DNA of 40,785 nucleotides. It comes from Deltaproteobacteria bacterium. Its GTDB lineage: Bacteria > Desulfobacterota > Binatia > HRBIN30 > CADEER01. Made by a program: the position numbers and the translations under genes. Numbering within the stretch: position 1 is the stretch's first letter; the number at the start of each line of letters is the position of its first letter. Of this stretch, positions 16,906-26,237 are shown one piece after another. The notes under the pieces were generated by a model. The model had not been told where the DNA came from, did not search any database, and saw only the letters and a program-made list of their open reading frames with translations. The DNA lies in assembly GCA_029262455.1 (NCBI GenBank), contig JAJCZJ010000056.1, positions 1 through 40,785 of the forward strand, read 5' to 3'.

Positions 16906-18450
16906 ATGCGCACCAGCGGCCTCCCCGCCTTCGCGGAGAACCTCCGACAGCTACCTGCCAATCTCAAGGCGTCGTTCTCCCGTCACGACGCACCGACATC
17001 AGATAGAAGTCGTTCACAAGCGGTTTTCTCAAACCTCTTCCTTCACATCCACTCCACGCGCACGCACGTCAACAGCCTCCGCTTACGCGCCACCTTCGGT
17101 CTCGGCGTCGCCGCGTTCTCGCTCTTCATGATTCTCGTCGGCACCGGAATTCTCTTGATGGTGTACTACACGCCGTCCACAGATCTCGCGTACAACAGCA
17201 TGAAGGACATCCACTACATCGTCCCGACAGGTCGTTTCATCCGCAACATTCACCGCTGGGCGGCACACCTCATGGTGGCAACGGTCTTGTTGCACATGTG
17301 CCGCATTTTCTACACCGCCAGCTACAAGGCCCCGCGCGAGTTCAATTGGATTCTCGGCATGATCCTCTTGGTCCTAACGCTGGCACTGTCGTTCACCGGA
17401 TACTTGCTCCCCTGGGACCAGCTCGCGTTCTGGGCAATCACCATCGGCGCCAACATAGCCGCATCACCGCGCGAGCTCACCGATGCCCTCGGCATCACCG
17501 CCTACTTCGATCCGGGCGGCATGCAGAAAGAACTACTTCTCGGTGCCAGCACAGTAGGTCAGGACGCGCTGACGCGTTTTTACCTGCTGCACGTCATGGT
17601 CCTACCGCTCGCTCTCAGCGCCGTTGCAGGGGTCCACTTCTGGCGCATCCGTAAAGACGGCGGTCTCGGACGCCCAGGAGTCACGATGACGGCCGCCGGC
17701 AAAGGAGCTTCCGTGGGAGTGCCGGCGACCATGCCAGAAGACGCTCCGCGCAAGACCTACGGGCTGATGTGTGTCGTTCGCGATCGATCCGAAGCAACTG
17801 ACCAAGACCCGATCGACACCGTACCCAGCTGGCCATACCTCCTGCGCGCGGAACTACTCGTGTTCATGGTGACGATGTTCGCATGCGTAGCGCTCGCTCT
17901 GATCTCCGACGCACCGCTCAAGGAAATGGCAAACCCCGCGGTGCCCGAGAACCCTGCAAAAGCACCCTGGTACTTCTTGGGCCTCCAGGAGATGGTCTCT
18001 TACTCGGCCTTCATGGGCGGCCTGATCATCCCAGTCGTTGTCATCCTCGGCCTCGGCCTGATTCCCTATCTCGATCGCGAGCCCGAAGACGCGGGTGTCT
18101 ACTTCAGCGGTCCACGCGGCCGCAAGGTCGCCCTGCGGACCACGGTTTTCGCTACGATCGCAGCGGTTCTGTCAGTCGCCATCCCGGTGAACTACGGGTG
18201 GCTACGCAACTGGTTCCCGGGGATCAGCCAGCTGGTCGTCATCCTGATCAATCCCGGATCTCTCTTGACCGCCGCCTACGCAGCCTGGTCGATCCTGGTC
18301 CTACATCGCACCGGCTCCACCCGCCTGGGCGCAATCGCCCTATTTACTTGTTTCGTGGTGGGCTTCGTCATTCTCACCTACGTCGGCACCAGCCTGCGCG
18401 GGCCAAACTGGGACTTCTACTGGAGCCAAGCAGATTGGCCGGTCCACTAG
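16906..18450 (+). CDS. Fused b6/subunit-IV-type cytochrome b
   Basis: A 514-residue integral membrane cytochrome b. Residues about 60-250 are the b6-like half with the heme ligand pairs His116/His130 and His229/His244. The second pair is 15 apart, the spacing of b6 proteins and not that of mitochondrial-type bc1. Residues about 310-514 correspond to subunit IV and carry PAKAPWYFLGLQEM, the PEWY-type Qo motif in altered form (PWYF). A 60-residue linker (about 250-310) joins the halves. It works with the Rieske protein to oxidise quinol or menaquinol and move protons. The N-terminal 45 residues are a soluble extension of unknown role. Downstream is the ten-heme cytochrome. Confidence 0.93.
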   Translation: MRTSGLPAFAENLRQLPANLKASFSRHDAPTSDRSRSQAVFSNLFLHIHSTRTHVNSLRLRATFGLGVAAFSLFMILVGTGILLMVYYTPSTDLAYNSMKDIHYIVPTGRFIRNIHRWAAHLMVATVLLHMCRIFYTASYKAPREFNWILGMILLVLTLALSFTGYLLPWDQLAFWAITIGANIAASPRELTDALGITAYFDPGGMQKELLLGASTVGQDALTRFYLLHVMVLPLALSAVAGVHFWRIRKDGGLGRPGVTMTAAGKGASVGVPATMPEDAPRKTYGLMCVVRDRSEATDQDPIDTVPSWPYLLRAELLVFMVTMFACVALALISDAPLKEMANPAVPENPAKAPWYFLGLQEMVSYSAFMGGLIIPVVVILGLGLIPYLDREPEDAGVYFSGPRGRKVALRTTVFATIAAVLSVAIPVNYGWLRNWFPGISQLVVILINPGSLLTAAYAAWSILVLHRTGSTRLGAIALFTCFVVGFVILTYVGTSLRGPNWDFYWSQADWPVH

Positions 18451-18465
18451 AGGCCTCGATCAACC

Positions 18466-21138
18466 ATGGCACACGACCAGCAAACCGAGATGCAAGCGAA
18501 GCTCGAAACCATCGACTTCCGCGTCAAGCTGTGGCTGCTGATCATCGGCCTGGCAACCATCGCCGTACTGGCGACCGCTGCGATCAGAGAAAACATTCTC
18601 GCCGACTGGCATCAGATTCGCAGCCAGTATGCCGAGATCCTCAACGACAAGGCGACCAACCAGAGAGAGCAAAACGCCGCCCAGAACTTCGAAGTTCGCA
18701 TTACGCAGAACTACATCCCCGCGTTGGGCGCGGTAGACCGATGCACGACTTGTCACAGCGGCGTCGACGACCCGCGCATGACCGATCAACGACAACCATT
18801 CAGGACTCATCCAGGCAACTATCTCGATATCCACGACCCGGCGAAGTTCGGCTGCACCATCTGCCACCAGGGGCAAGGACGCGCCACTGTAACCGCCGAC
18901 GCGCACGGCGAAGTTCCCCACTGGGACTACCCTCGCCTGCAGCCGGCTCACATCCGTTCTTCCTGTACCAAGTGCCACAGCGAAGACGATCTCTACGGCA
19001 GCGACGGTCTGTTCGTACGGGCTCAGGGCGACGACTCTTCGCACGACATCGCACTGATCGAACAGGGCCAAGATCTGATGACCGAACGCGGTTGCAGAGG
19101 GTGCCACGTGGTCGGGGCCAAGGGAGGCAACCTAGGTCGAGAGCTGACGGGCACCGGTAACAAGACGCGACACGACTACGACTTCTCGCACCTCGATCAC
19201 GCCACCCCACGGCGGGTCGACACGTGGCTGACCGCACATTTTCTCGATCCAGCAGCGGTTTCGCCCGGCAGTCTCATGCCGCCAGTAGACAATGAACAAG
19301 AAGCCAAAGCGCTCACCGCCTACGTCCTCTCCCTACGCGCCAAAGAAGCCGGCCGTTACCTCTACCAAGCCTCCGCGGCGACCACCGAGTCTGGCGAAAC
19401 GGGAGCAGCCTTGTATGCCAGCTACTGCTCTGCCTGCCACGGCGCAGACGGGCACGAGAGCGGCGTTGCCGGGATTCACACCCCGGCCTTGAACAACGTC
19501 GACACTCTCGCCGTCGCTGACGACGACTACATTCGACACATCATCAAGACCGGACGCAGCGGCAGCCACATGCCCGCATGGGGCGAGGGACGCGGCAACC
19601 TTTCACGCGACGAAATCGACCGCATCGTCGGATATATCCGCAGCTGGGAACCAGAAGGCGCGCGGATCACAGACGTCAGCGCGCTTTCTGGAGACGCGCA
19701 TCGCGGCCGCGCCTACTACCGCGGTAACTGTGCCGGCTGCCACGGAATCAAAGGCGAAGGTGGCGTCGGCAACGCGCTGAATTCACAAACCTTTTTAGCC
19801 ATTGCCGACGACCGCTTCTTGGCCGAGTCGATCGTTCACGGCCGGCCCGGGACGGCAATGCCGTCGTGGAAGAACTTCGATGCCGCCGTCGTAAGCGACC
19901 TGCTCGCTTACCTGCGATCATGGCAAGCAAAACCACCGACGTTTACCGAAGTCTCAGAGTCCATGGACGCGGTCTCTGGCGAGGAGAACGCACGAACCGG
20001 TGCTCTCATTTACAAACACAACTGCTCATCCTGTCACGGCCGCGAGGCCGAGGGCGGAATCGGACCTTCGCTCTCGAGCCCCAGCTTCCTAGGCGCGGTC
20101 GACGATCGATATCTATACCGAGCCATCACCGAAGGGCGGCCGTCCACGGCCATGCCAGCCTGGCCACAACTACCCGCCTACAACATCGGTGCCCTGATCG
20201 CATTCATCCGGAGTTTGGCGCCGCAGACACAGCCGGCGTCGGTCTTTCGGGAAGACCCTGGGGATCACGCCGTCGGCGAGGTCTACTACAACAGCGCATG
20301 TATCGGCTGCCACGGCGAACGCGGTATCGGCGGGGTCGGGCCGCAGCTAGCCAACGAGGTTTTCCTCAGCTCCGTACCGGACGCCGCCCTTTTTGAGTGG
20401 ATCGGACACGGTCGCGCCGGAACCAGCATGATCGGCTTCTTGCCCGAGGCCCAGGGACCGATGAAGTTGACGACGGAACAAATCGCCGACGTCATCGCGT
20501 ACCTACGCAACGTCGGTACGCGGGGCGATCTCCCGGTCCTGCGCACCGGCGCCGGCGATGCACGCCACGGCGCCCAGTTCTTCAAGGGCAATTGCGCCCC
20601 GTGCCACGGAGAGGACGGCGAAGGCGCCTCCGGTCCGCAGCTCAACAATCCGGCGCTCTTGCGCACTGCTTCTGACGGTTTCCTGACCGCGACCATCGTC
20701 TTAGGGCGTAGCGGCACAGCGATGCTGCCGATGGTGACCGGCCACGAAGGCCTCGGACAGATCCCACCGGACAACGTCCGCGATGTCGTAGCGTACATGA
20801 GGCAATGGGACTATCCGGCGACTTGGCGCAAGACTCGCCGCATCACCGAGATGAGCCCCCGCGCCATCGCCTCAGGCAAGCGCAAGTACGCGCAGTACTG
20901 CGCAAGCTGTCACGGGACCGACGGCAAGGGAGTCACTAGCGAGGCGAGCGGCTATGCCCCCGGCTTGAACAATCCGGAGTTTCTCGCGGCCGCGTCCGAC
21001 GGGTTCCTCTTGGCAACCATCGCAAGGGGCCGCAGCGGCACGGCGATGCGTGCGTTCGGCGCCGGCGCCGAAGAAATGGTGCAGCTCGACGCAGAAGAAA
21101 TGAACGACATCGTGTCCTTTATCAGGACCTGGCAGTGA
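18466..21138 (+). CDS. Membrane-anchored ten-heme cytochrome c, tandem class-I domains
   Basis: An 890-residue protein with an N-terminal membrane helix (about 22-45) and ten CXXCH heme sites at Cys93, 130, 167, 210, 321, 422, 520, 612, 710 and 812. The first three sit close together, like a small multiheme domain. The other seven each open a class-I cytochrome c domain with a later Met ligand candidate (for example SLMPPV, SHMPAW, TAMPSW, TAMPAW, TSMIGF, TAMLP, TAMRAF). Spacing of the last six sites is 92-102 residues, so these domains arose by tandem duplication. It most likely faces the periplasm and accepts electrons from the Rieske/cytochrome b pair. The NapA-type gene follows after 39 bp, which suggests it delivers electrons to that enzyme. 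Confidence 0.95.
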   Translation: MAHDQQTEMQAKLETIDFRVKLWLLIIGLATIAVLATAAIRENILADWHQIRSQYAEILNDKATNQREQNAAQNFEVRITQNYIPALGAVDRCTTCHSGVDDPRMTDQRQPFRTHPGNYLDIHDPAKFGCTICHQGQGRATVTADAHGEVPHWDYPRLQPAHIRSSCTKCHSEDDLYGSDGLFVRAQGDDSSHDIALIEQGQDLMTERGCRGCHVVGAKGGNLGRELTGTGNKTRHDYDFSHLDHATPRRVDTWLTAHFLDPAAVSPGSLMPPVDNEQEAKALTAYVLSLRAKEAGRYLYQASAATTESGETGAALYASYCSACHGADGHESGVAGIHTPALNNVDTLAVADDDYIRHIIKTGRSGSHMPAWGEGRGNLSRDEIDRIVGYIRSWEPEGARITDVSALSGDAHRGRAYYRGNCAGCHGIKGEGGVGNALNSQTFLAIADDRFLAESIVHGRPGTAMPSWKNFDAAVVSDLLAYLRSWQAKPPTFTEVSESMDAVSGEENARTGALIYKHNCSSCHGREAEGGIGPSLSSPSFLGAVDDRYLYRAITEGRPSTAMPAWPQLPAYNIGALIAFIRSLAPQTQPASVFREDPGDHAVGEVYYNSACIGCHGERGIGGVGPQLANEVFLSSVPDAALFEWIGHGRAGTSMIGFLPEAQGPMKLTTEQIADVIAYLRNVGTRGDLPVLRTGAGDARHGAQFFKGNCAPCHGEDGEGASGPQLNNPALLRTASDGFLTATIVLGRSGTAMLPMVTGHEGLGQIPPDNVRDVVAYMRQWDYPATWRKTRRITEMSPRAIASGKRKYAQYCASCHGTDGKGVTSEASGYAPGLNNPEFLAAASDGFLLATIARGRSGTAMRAFGAGAEEMVQLDAEEMNDIVSFIRTWQ

Positions 21139-21177
21139 ACGACTGAGCAGCGAAACTGAAACACGGAGGCAAGAGCG

Positions 21178-23901
21178 ATGAAGAAGCCAAGCATCCCCCT
21201 CATGGACCGGAGAAACTTCCTCAAGTGGTCGGGTTGCGTTGCCACTGCAAGTGCAACGTTTCCCATGTTCCCGGGTGAGTTTGCCGAGGCGAGAAATCTT
21301 CCAGGGCTGGCCAGCGGCGGCCGGCGCGCTCTGCAAGCGGCGTGCCCCTACTGCGGCGTAGGTTGCGGTACACTGATCTCCACCGAGGGCGATCGTATCG
21401 TCGGCATCGTACCCGACAGACTGCACCCCACAAACAAAGGGGTACAGTGCATCAAGGGTCTGAACGCACACGAACCGGTGTATCGCGACCGCCTGACCCA
21501 TGTCCTCGTGCGCAAGGATATGTCCGACCCCGATACCGGCCACGTCTCGGCGACCAAAGGTCGCTTCGACGACGATGTTTTCGTCAAGATGCCCTACGCG
21601 GAGGCCGAAGAGCTGGTCGCCGAGAAGATCGCCAGCATCGCCAAGAAGTACGGTGGCAACTCGGTCGGCTTGAGCGGCTCCGGTCAGCTCACGATGGAGG
21701 CACAGTGGGTCGAGAACATCCTCCTCAAGGGCGTACTCGCTTCCAACTCGATCGAGGCCAACGCCCGCATGTGCATGACCTCGGCAGTAACCGGCTACTT
21801 CGCTTCGTACGGCTCCGATGCGCCTCCGACCAGTTACGAGGATCTCGACGACGCCGACATGATCACGTTTTGGGGACACAACGCCCGCGAAGCCCATCCG
21901 GTACTGTTCTGGCGCGTTGCCGACCACAAGAACGCCAACGACATCCCCACGGTCGTCGCCGATCCGCGGCGCACCGGAACGGTGCAGGGCCTCGAGAGCA
22001 TCAACCCGCGCAATTCGTTCCACATTCCTACGCTCAATGGCGACATCTCATATCTCAACGCGATCGCACACGTCATCATCACCAAGCACCCCGAAGCGGT
22101 GATGCCGGCCGACTGGTTGGACGAGAACGCCAACGGCTGGAAAGAGTACATCCAAGGCATCAAGGAACGCTACTCGCCGCAACAAGTAATCGAACGACTC
22201 AAGCTGGTCGATCGCGGTCGCGTCACCGTCGAGACGATCGAAGAGGTCGCCAAACACTGGGCCGAAGCTTCGATCAAGGGCCGCAAGAACGGTAAGGGCG
22301 GCGTCCTGACGTACTGGGGCATCGGCTACAACCAAATGTTGCACGGCCAACACAACACCATCTCGATCATCAATCTGCATCTGCTCACGGGTAACCTTGG
22401 ACGTCCCGGCTGCGGTACTCACTCGCAAACCGGGCAACCCAACGCCATGAGCGAACGACTCATGGGCGGCCTCACCGATCGCCTCCCTTTCAATCAACCA
22501 CTCAGCAACGCGACTTGGCGCGATCACATCGCCGATGCATGGGGCGTTCCGCGAGAGCGCCTCGAACAGACCTCTGGACTCAAGAATCCGATGGCCATCG
22601 GCATGATGGAGCGAGCCCTCGAAGGCGACCTGAAGGCGATGTTCTGGATGTACACGACGCACATCCACATGCCCGATGTTGAAACCTTGGTGCGTCCAGC
22701 CCTCACCAAGATGTTCTGCGTCGTCCAGGACATCTATCGTCACGCGCCAAACCTGCTCTACGCAGACGTCGTATTCCCGGCAATCACCTGGGGCGAATGG
22801 ACGGGTGGTACCTACATTCAGTCGGAACGACGGGTTTACGTCTGCGACGGGGTTTCGGTCGGACGCGACGCCAAGGGCAACGTGCTCACTGAAGCACTCC
22901 CCGACATGGATCTGGCTCTCGACAAATGCAAGTCCATCGCAATCAAGCTCGGGCTCGATGCCGACAAAGTCGTACCTTACAAAAAGACCATCAAGAACGA
23001 CTACGGCCAGGCGTTCTATGATCCTGAAGACATCTTCGAAGACATCGTCAAAGCCTCGAAGGGATCAGACGCCGACCTCACCGGCATGCTCGAAGTGCGG
23101 GAGCGAGATGGCATCGGACTCTACGACCAATTGCGACAGCTGCGCGGCATCCAGTGGCCGGCGCCGACCTATGACGTCGCCAAAGCCGGAGGCATAGCGC
23201 GCCGCTACATGCACCAAGAAGGTTGGAAGAACCCCCCCTACGCAAACTTCCGCCACCCAGACGGCAAGGCCCGTTTCAAGCTGTGCGAACAGGACTACGG
23301 AAAGGACAACGTACACCTCAAACAGGTAACCGAGGAGTTCAAGCAATACGGCGCCAAAAAGGGAGAGGGCCCCTGGCTCTACAAGAACCAGGAGCTGCTC
23401 GAGAAGGCACGCGACCTGGCACTCGTACCAGAGTTGCCCGACATCGAGTTCTACGACGACAAGACCAAGAAGCTCGAAGACGCCGTAAAGGAAAACAAGT
23501 TCCCCTTCTGGCTGGGCCTCGGCATTGTCTACGAGCACTTCCACACCTCCAAGACGATACGCGGTGCGACCACGATGAAGCTCGTACCGGAGCAGTACGT
23601 CGAGCTCAGCGCCGCCGACGCAGAGCGCTACGGGCTAGAAGACGGCGAGCGCGTTCGCGTCGCGACCCGGCGCTCGAGCTACGAGGCCCGAATCTCTATC
23701 GGTATCACCTCGATCGTTCACCCGGCACGCAACGAGGTTCCCGACGGCTACATTTTCAGCCCCTGGAACTTGTCGGTTGCCGACAGCGCCGACCCGAAGA
23801 AGAACCGGTGGCTGGTCAACGCCGTCAGCCATCGGGCCTGGGATCCCGTCTCCGGCCAAGCTGACTACAAGAAACTCGCCGCCCGCATCGAGCGGATCTA
23901 G
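21178..23901 (+). CDS. napA: Tat-exported NapA-type molybdenum nitrate reductase
   Basis: A 907-residue molybdopterin oxidoreductase with GGAGG eight bases before ATG 21178. The leader has MDRRNFLKW, a twin-arginine motif, so it folds with cofactor and is exported. A [4Fe-4S] site is C56PYCGVGC63 with Cys91 (CIKG). The Mo ligand is Cys199 in NARMCMTSAVTGY. Formate dehydrogenases carry (Sec/Cys)-His here, so Cys-Met favours the NapA/NasA group. The C-terminal VNAVSHRAWDPVSGQADYKKL block also matches NapA. Reaction expected: nitrate to nitrite in the periplasm. Residues about 620-800 look longer than in typical NapA. NapB, NapC and NapD are not in the window. An enzyme for another oxyanion or for the reverse reaction is possible. 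Confidence 0.82.
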   Translation: MKKPSIPLMDRRNFLKWSGCVATASATFPMFPGEFAEARNLPGLASGGRRALQAACPYCGVGCGTLISTEGDRIVGIVPDRLHPTNKGVQCIKGLNAHEPVYRDRLTHVLVRKDMSDPDTGHVSATKGRFDDDVFVKMPYAEAEELVAEKIASIAKKYGGNSVGLSGSGQLTMEAQWVENILLKGVLASNSIEANARMCMTSAVTGYFASYGSDAPPTSYEDLDDADMITFWGHNAREAHPVLFWRVADHKNANDIPTVVADPRRTGTVQGLESINPRNSFHIPTLNGDISYLNAIAHVIITKHPEAVMPADWLDENANGWKEYIQGIKERYSPQQVIERLKLVDRGRVTVETIEEVAKHWAEASIKGRKNGKGGVLTYWGIGYNQMLHGQHNTISIINLHLLTGNLGRPGCGTHSQTGQPNAMSERLMGGLTDRLPFNQPLSNATWRDHIADAWGVPRERLEQTSGLKNPMAIGMMERALEGDLKAMFWMYTTHIHMPDVETLVRPALTKMFCVVQDIYRHAPNLLYADVVFPAITWGEWTGGTYIQSERRVYVCDGVSVGRDAKGNVLTEALPDMDLALDKCKSIAIKLGLDADKVVPYKKTIKNDYGQAFYDPEDIFEDIVKASKGSDADLTGMLEVRERDGIGLYDQLRQLRGIQWPAPTYDVAKAGGIARRYMHQEGWKNPPYANFRHPDGKARFKLCEQDYGKDNVHLKQVTEEFKQYGAKKGEGPWLYKNQELLEKARDLALVPELPDIEFYDDKTKKLEDAVKENKFPFWLGLGIVYEHFHTSKTIRGATTMKLVPEQYVELSAADAERYGLEDGERVRVATRRSSYEARISIGITSIVHPARNEVPDGYIFSPWNLSVADSADPKKNRWLVNAVSHRAWDPVSGQADYKKLAARIERI

Positions 23902-23932
23902 CGAGCTCGGACTGTGACTCGGGGACCCTACA

Positions 23933-24583
23933 ATGAGTGACGACCTAACCCGCCGACGTTTTCTCGAACGACTGACCTCGGGAGCCCTGACCGTCACCGG
24001 AGTGGCCGGCAGTGGATGGCTCGCGGTATGCGGCGGAGGCGACGAGGCGGCAGCGTGCTTGCGTCCACCTGGAGCCCTGTCGGAGGAGGATTTTCTAGCC
24101 ACCTGCATTCGCTGCGGTCGATGCGCCGACGCTTGTCCGAACCGCGCCATCGTCGCCTTCACCGAGGACTCGGGACGCGAAGTCGCCATCAGGCCCGGCG
24201 CCGGCCAGCGCGGAACACCGGTCATCTTCCCACGACGCCAAGCCTGCATCCTCTGCAACGCAGCCCCCGGCGAAAATCTCCTGTGCACCGACGCCTGCCC
24301 CACAGGCGCGCTCCAGCTCACCCGCAAGGAACCCGAGACGATCCAGGCAGAAGTCAAAATGGGAACGGCCGAAGTCGACCCGAACATCTGCTACTCGTTC
24401 AACGGCGCCTCGTGCGGCGCTTGTGTCCGAGCCTGCCCATTCGAGGGAGTCGCTCTGCGCGCAGGTCTGTGGGAAAAGCCCATCATCGATCCCGAAAAAT
24501 GTGTCGGGTGCGGCCTGTGCGAACGCAGTTGCGTTCACTACCCACAAGCGATTCGTATCGTTCCGAACATGGACAGGTCCTGA
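23933..24583 (+). CDS. napG: NapG-like ferredoxin with four [4Fe-4S] sites
   Basis: A 216-residue Fe-S protein with an N-terminal RRRFLERL twin-arginine signal and hydrophobic leader. Four cluster motifs are visible: C58IRCGRCADAC68P, C105ILC...C118TDAC122P, C153...C161GACVRAC168P and C190VGCGLCERSC200. That count and order fit NapG/MauM-type periplasmic ferredoxins. In Nap systems NapG works with NapH as a quinol dehydrogenase that feeds NapA. Here it directly follows the NapA-type gene (31 bp) and precedes the NapH-like gene (10 bp), so the same role is likely. Cys33 in the leader region (LAVCGGG) could also be a lipobox, an oddity for a Tat substrate. Confidence 0.88.
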   Translation: MSDDLTRRRFLERLTSGALTVTGVAGSGWLAVCGGGDEAAACLRPPGALSEEDFLATCIRCGRCADACPNRAIVAFTEDSGREVAIRPGAGQRGTPVIFPRRQACILCNAAPGENLLCTDACPTGALQLTRKEPETIQAEVKMGTAEVDPNICYSFNGASCGACVRACPFEGVALRAGLWEKPIIDPEKCVGCGLCERSCVHYPQAIRIVPNMDRS

Positions 24584-24593
24584 GGCAACGATC

Positions 24594-26237
24594 ATGAAGC
24601 TCAGCCGTGTCCGCGCCCTGCAGATCGCTCGCAAAATCGTGCAATTGACAGTGGTCCTGCTGATCTTCGCGATCCCGTCGGTCAGCCGCTACACCAACTA
24701 CCTCTCGGCTCACGAGCTCGACCGCATGATCAAGAAGTGGGACGGCTCTCTACCAGGAAGCGCACTGGCGGCAATCGACTCGGTGATGCGGGCCCTACCA
24801 GGCGGAGAAGTCGACCGTGCTGGTCGCAAACAACGGAACCGGAGCAGTGCGTTGCAGTCCGCCCAGCTCGTGCGCGGCGGCCCATGGTCAGTTGAGGTCG
24901 CCGGCCTGTCAATGACCGATCCGCTCGCAGCCGCTGAAAGTGCTGTCGCCAGTCGGCGTGTCCCATGGGTCCTCGCTTCGGGTGTGCTGATTCCGTTGCT
25001 TGTAGCGCTGCTGTTCGGGCGCATCTTTTGCTCTTGGGTCTGCCCCATGGGGCTACTACTCGAGTGTAGCGACAAAGTGCGCCAGGGATTGCGCTTTCTC
25101 GAGCTACACCCGCGCAATCTGCGCGCCGCGCGCCAAACCAAGTACGCGCTACTCGCTGTCGGCCTACTTCTGACCGCGCTCTTCAGTATCCCGGTGCTGG
25201 GCTACGCCTACCCACCGGCAATTCTCAGCCGCGAGCTGCACGATCTAGTCTTCGCGACGTTCGATCGTGCCGAAATGGGCCGCTTCGGTTTCTGGATCGG
25301 GGACCTCAGCTGGGTGGTGGCCTTCCTGGCAACCATCGTCGTCATCGAAGTCACCGTCTCGCGGCGCTGGTGGTGCCGCTACGTCTGTCCCGGTGGAGCT
25401 CTGTACAGCTTGCTCGGATGGGGCCGGCCAATTCGAGTCAAACTTTCGACCAGCCGGTGTACCGGCTGCGCCCAGTGCACTGCGGCTTGCCCAATGGGCC
25501 TCAATCCGATGAAGAACGAAATGGGAATGGAATGCGACAGCTGCGGCGTCTGCATTTCGTCGTGCAACGACGACGCGCTCAAATACGGCGTCGAGACCCC
25601 GATCTGGTCCGCCCCAAAGATCGCTGCGCTACTCTGTGCCCTTTCATTGGTCTCTCCGCTAGCGGCTAGGGCTCACCATATCCTTGGGATTCCACACTAC
25701 GCCTACGATGAGCAGTACCCCCAGACGCCGGTTCTGACCTACCGGGTCGACGCCGGAGCCCATGAGGTACGAATGACCGGTTACCCGGGTGTACCGGCGC
25801 CCGGTGAACGCTGCTCGCTCCACGTCTACATCCGGCACTCCCGAACAGGCAAGCTCTTCGACGACGTCGTAACCCTGACCGTAACCGAGGACTGGCTTGT
25901 CGGCACCGATCCCGTCGTCTACGGCCCGGTCACCGCAAGACTCGAAGAAGCGGTGTACAAGTTTTTTCCGGAGTTCGAGTCAGAAGCGAACTACACAACG
26001 CGGATCGAATTCGAAGCCGATGGCGAGCCGTGGACGATCGACCTGCCGATGGTCGTCGGCGAGCCCGGTTCCCCCTGGCTCGTGCTCAGCGGGTTCGCGC
26101 TAGCAACGTTCCTGTTCCTGATCATCGTTCGCGCCATTCGTATCAAACGGCGCCGGACCAAAAGGGCGAGACCCCCTGCCCTGGTTCCGATGCCCGCACG
26201 CATCGGCCCGGCGCTCGCCGACACGGAGCCAGTATGA
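24594..26237 (+). CDS. napH: NapH-like membrane ferredoxin with C-terminal extension
   Basis: A 547-residue protein starting at ATG 24594 with GAGG eight bases upstream. The N-terminal 340 residues match NapH: membrane helices, two CX3CP motifs (C146SWVCP, C261RYVCP) on the same side, and two [4Fe-4S] sites (C289TGCAQCTAAC299P, C314DSCGVCISSC324). A NapH ends near there. This protein goes on with a helix, a periplasm-like domain of about 150 residues beginning HHILGIPHYAYDE, with beta-rich VYIRHSRTGKLFDDVVTLTV, and a last membrane helix (about 485-510) with a basic tail. The added domain resembles YtkA/FixH-type metal or cupredoxin-like modules only in style. It overlaps the next gene by ATGA. 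Confidence 0.85.
   Translation: MKLSRVRALQIARKIVQLTVVLLIFAIPSVSRYTNYLSAHELDRMIKKWDGSLPGSALAAIDSVMRALPGGEVDRAGRKQRNRSSALQSAQLVRGGPWSVEVAGLSMTDPLAAAESAVASRRVPWVLASGVLIPLLVALLFGRIFCSWVCPMGLLLECSDKVRQGLRFLELHPRNLRAARQTKYALLAVGLLLTALFSIPVLGYAYPPAILSRELHDLVFATFDRAEMGRFGFWIGDLSWVVAFLATIVVIEVTVSRRWWCRYVCPGGALYSLLGWGRPIRVKLSTSRCTGCAQCTAACPMGLNPMKNEMGMECDSCGVCISSCNDDALKYGVETPIWSAPKIAALLCALSLVSPLAARAHHILGIPHYAYDEQYPQTPVLTYRVDAGAHEVRMTGYPGVPAPGERCSLHVYIRHSRTGKLFDDVVTLTVTEDWLVGTDPVVYGPVTARLEEAVYKFFPEFESEANYTTRIEFEADGEPWTIDLPMVVGEPGSPWLVLSGFALATFLFLIIVRAIRIKRRRTKRARPPALVPMPARIGPALADTEPV

Noticed and set aside
20872-22023. 383-residue minus-strand frame across the cytochrome/NapA junction
   Set aside because: Antisense shadow of two confidently identified genes.
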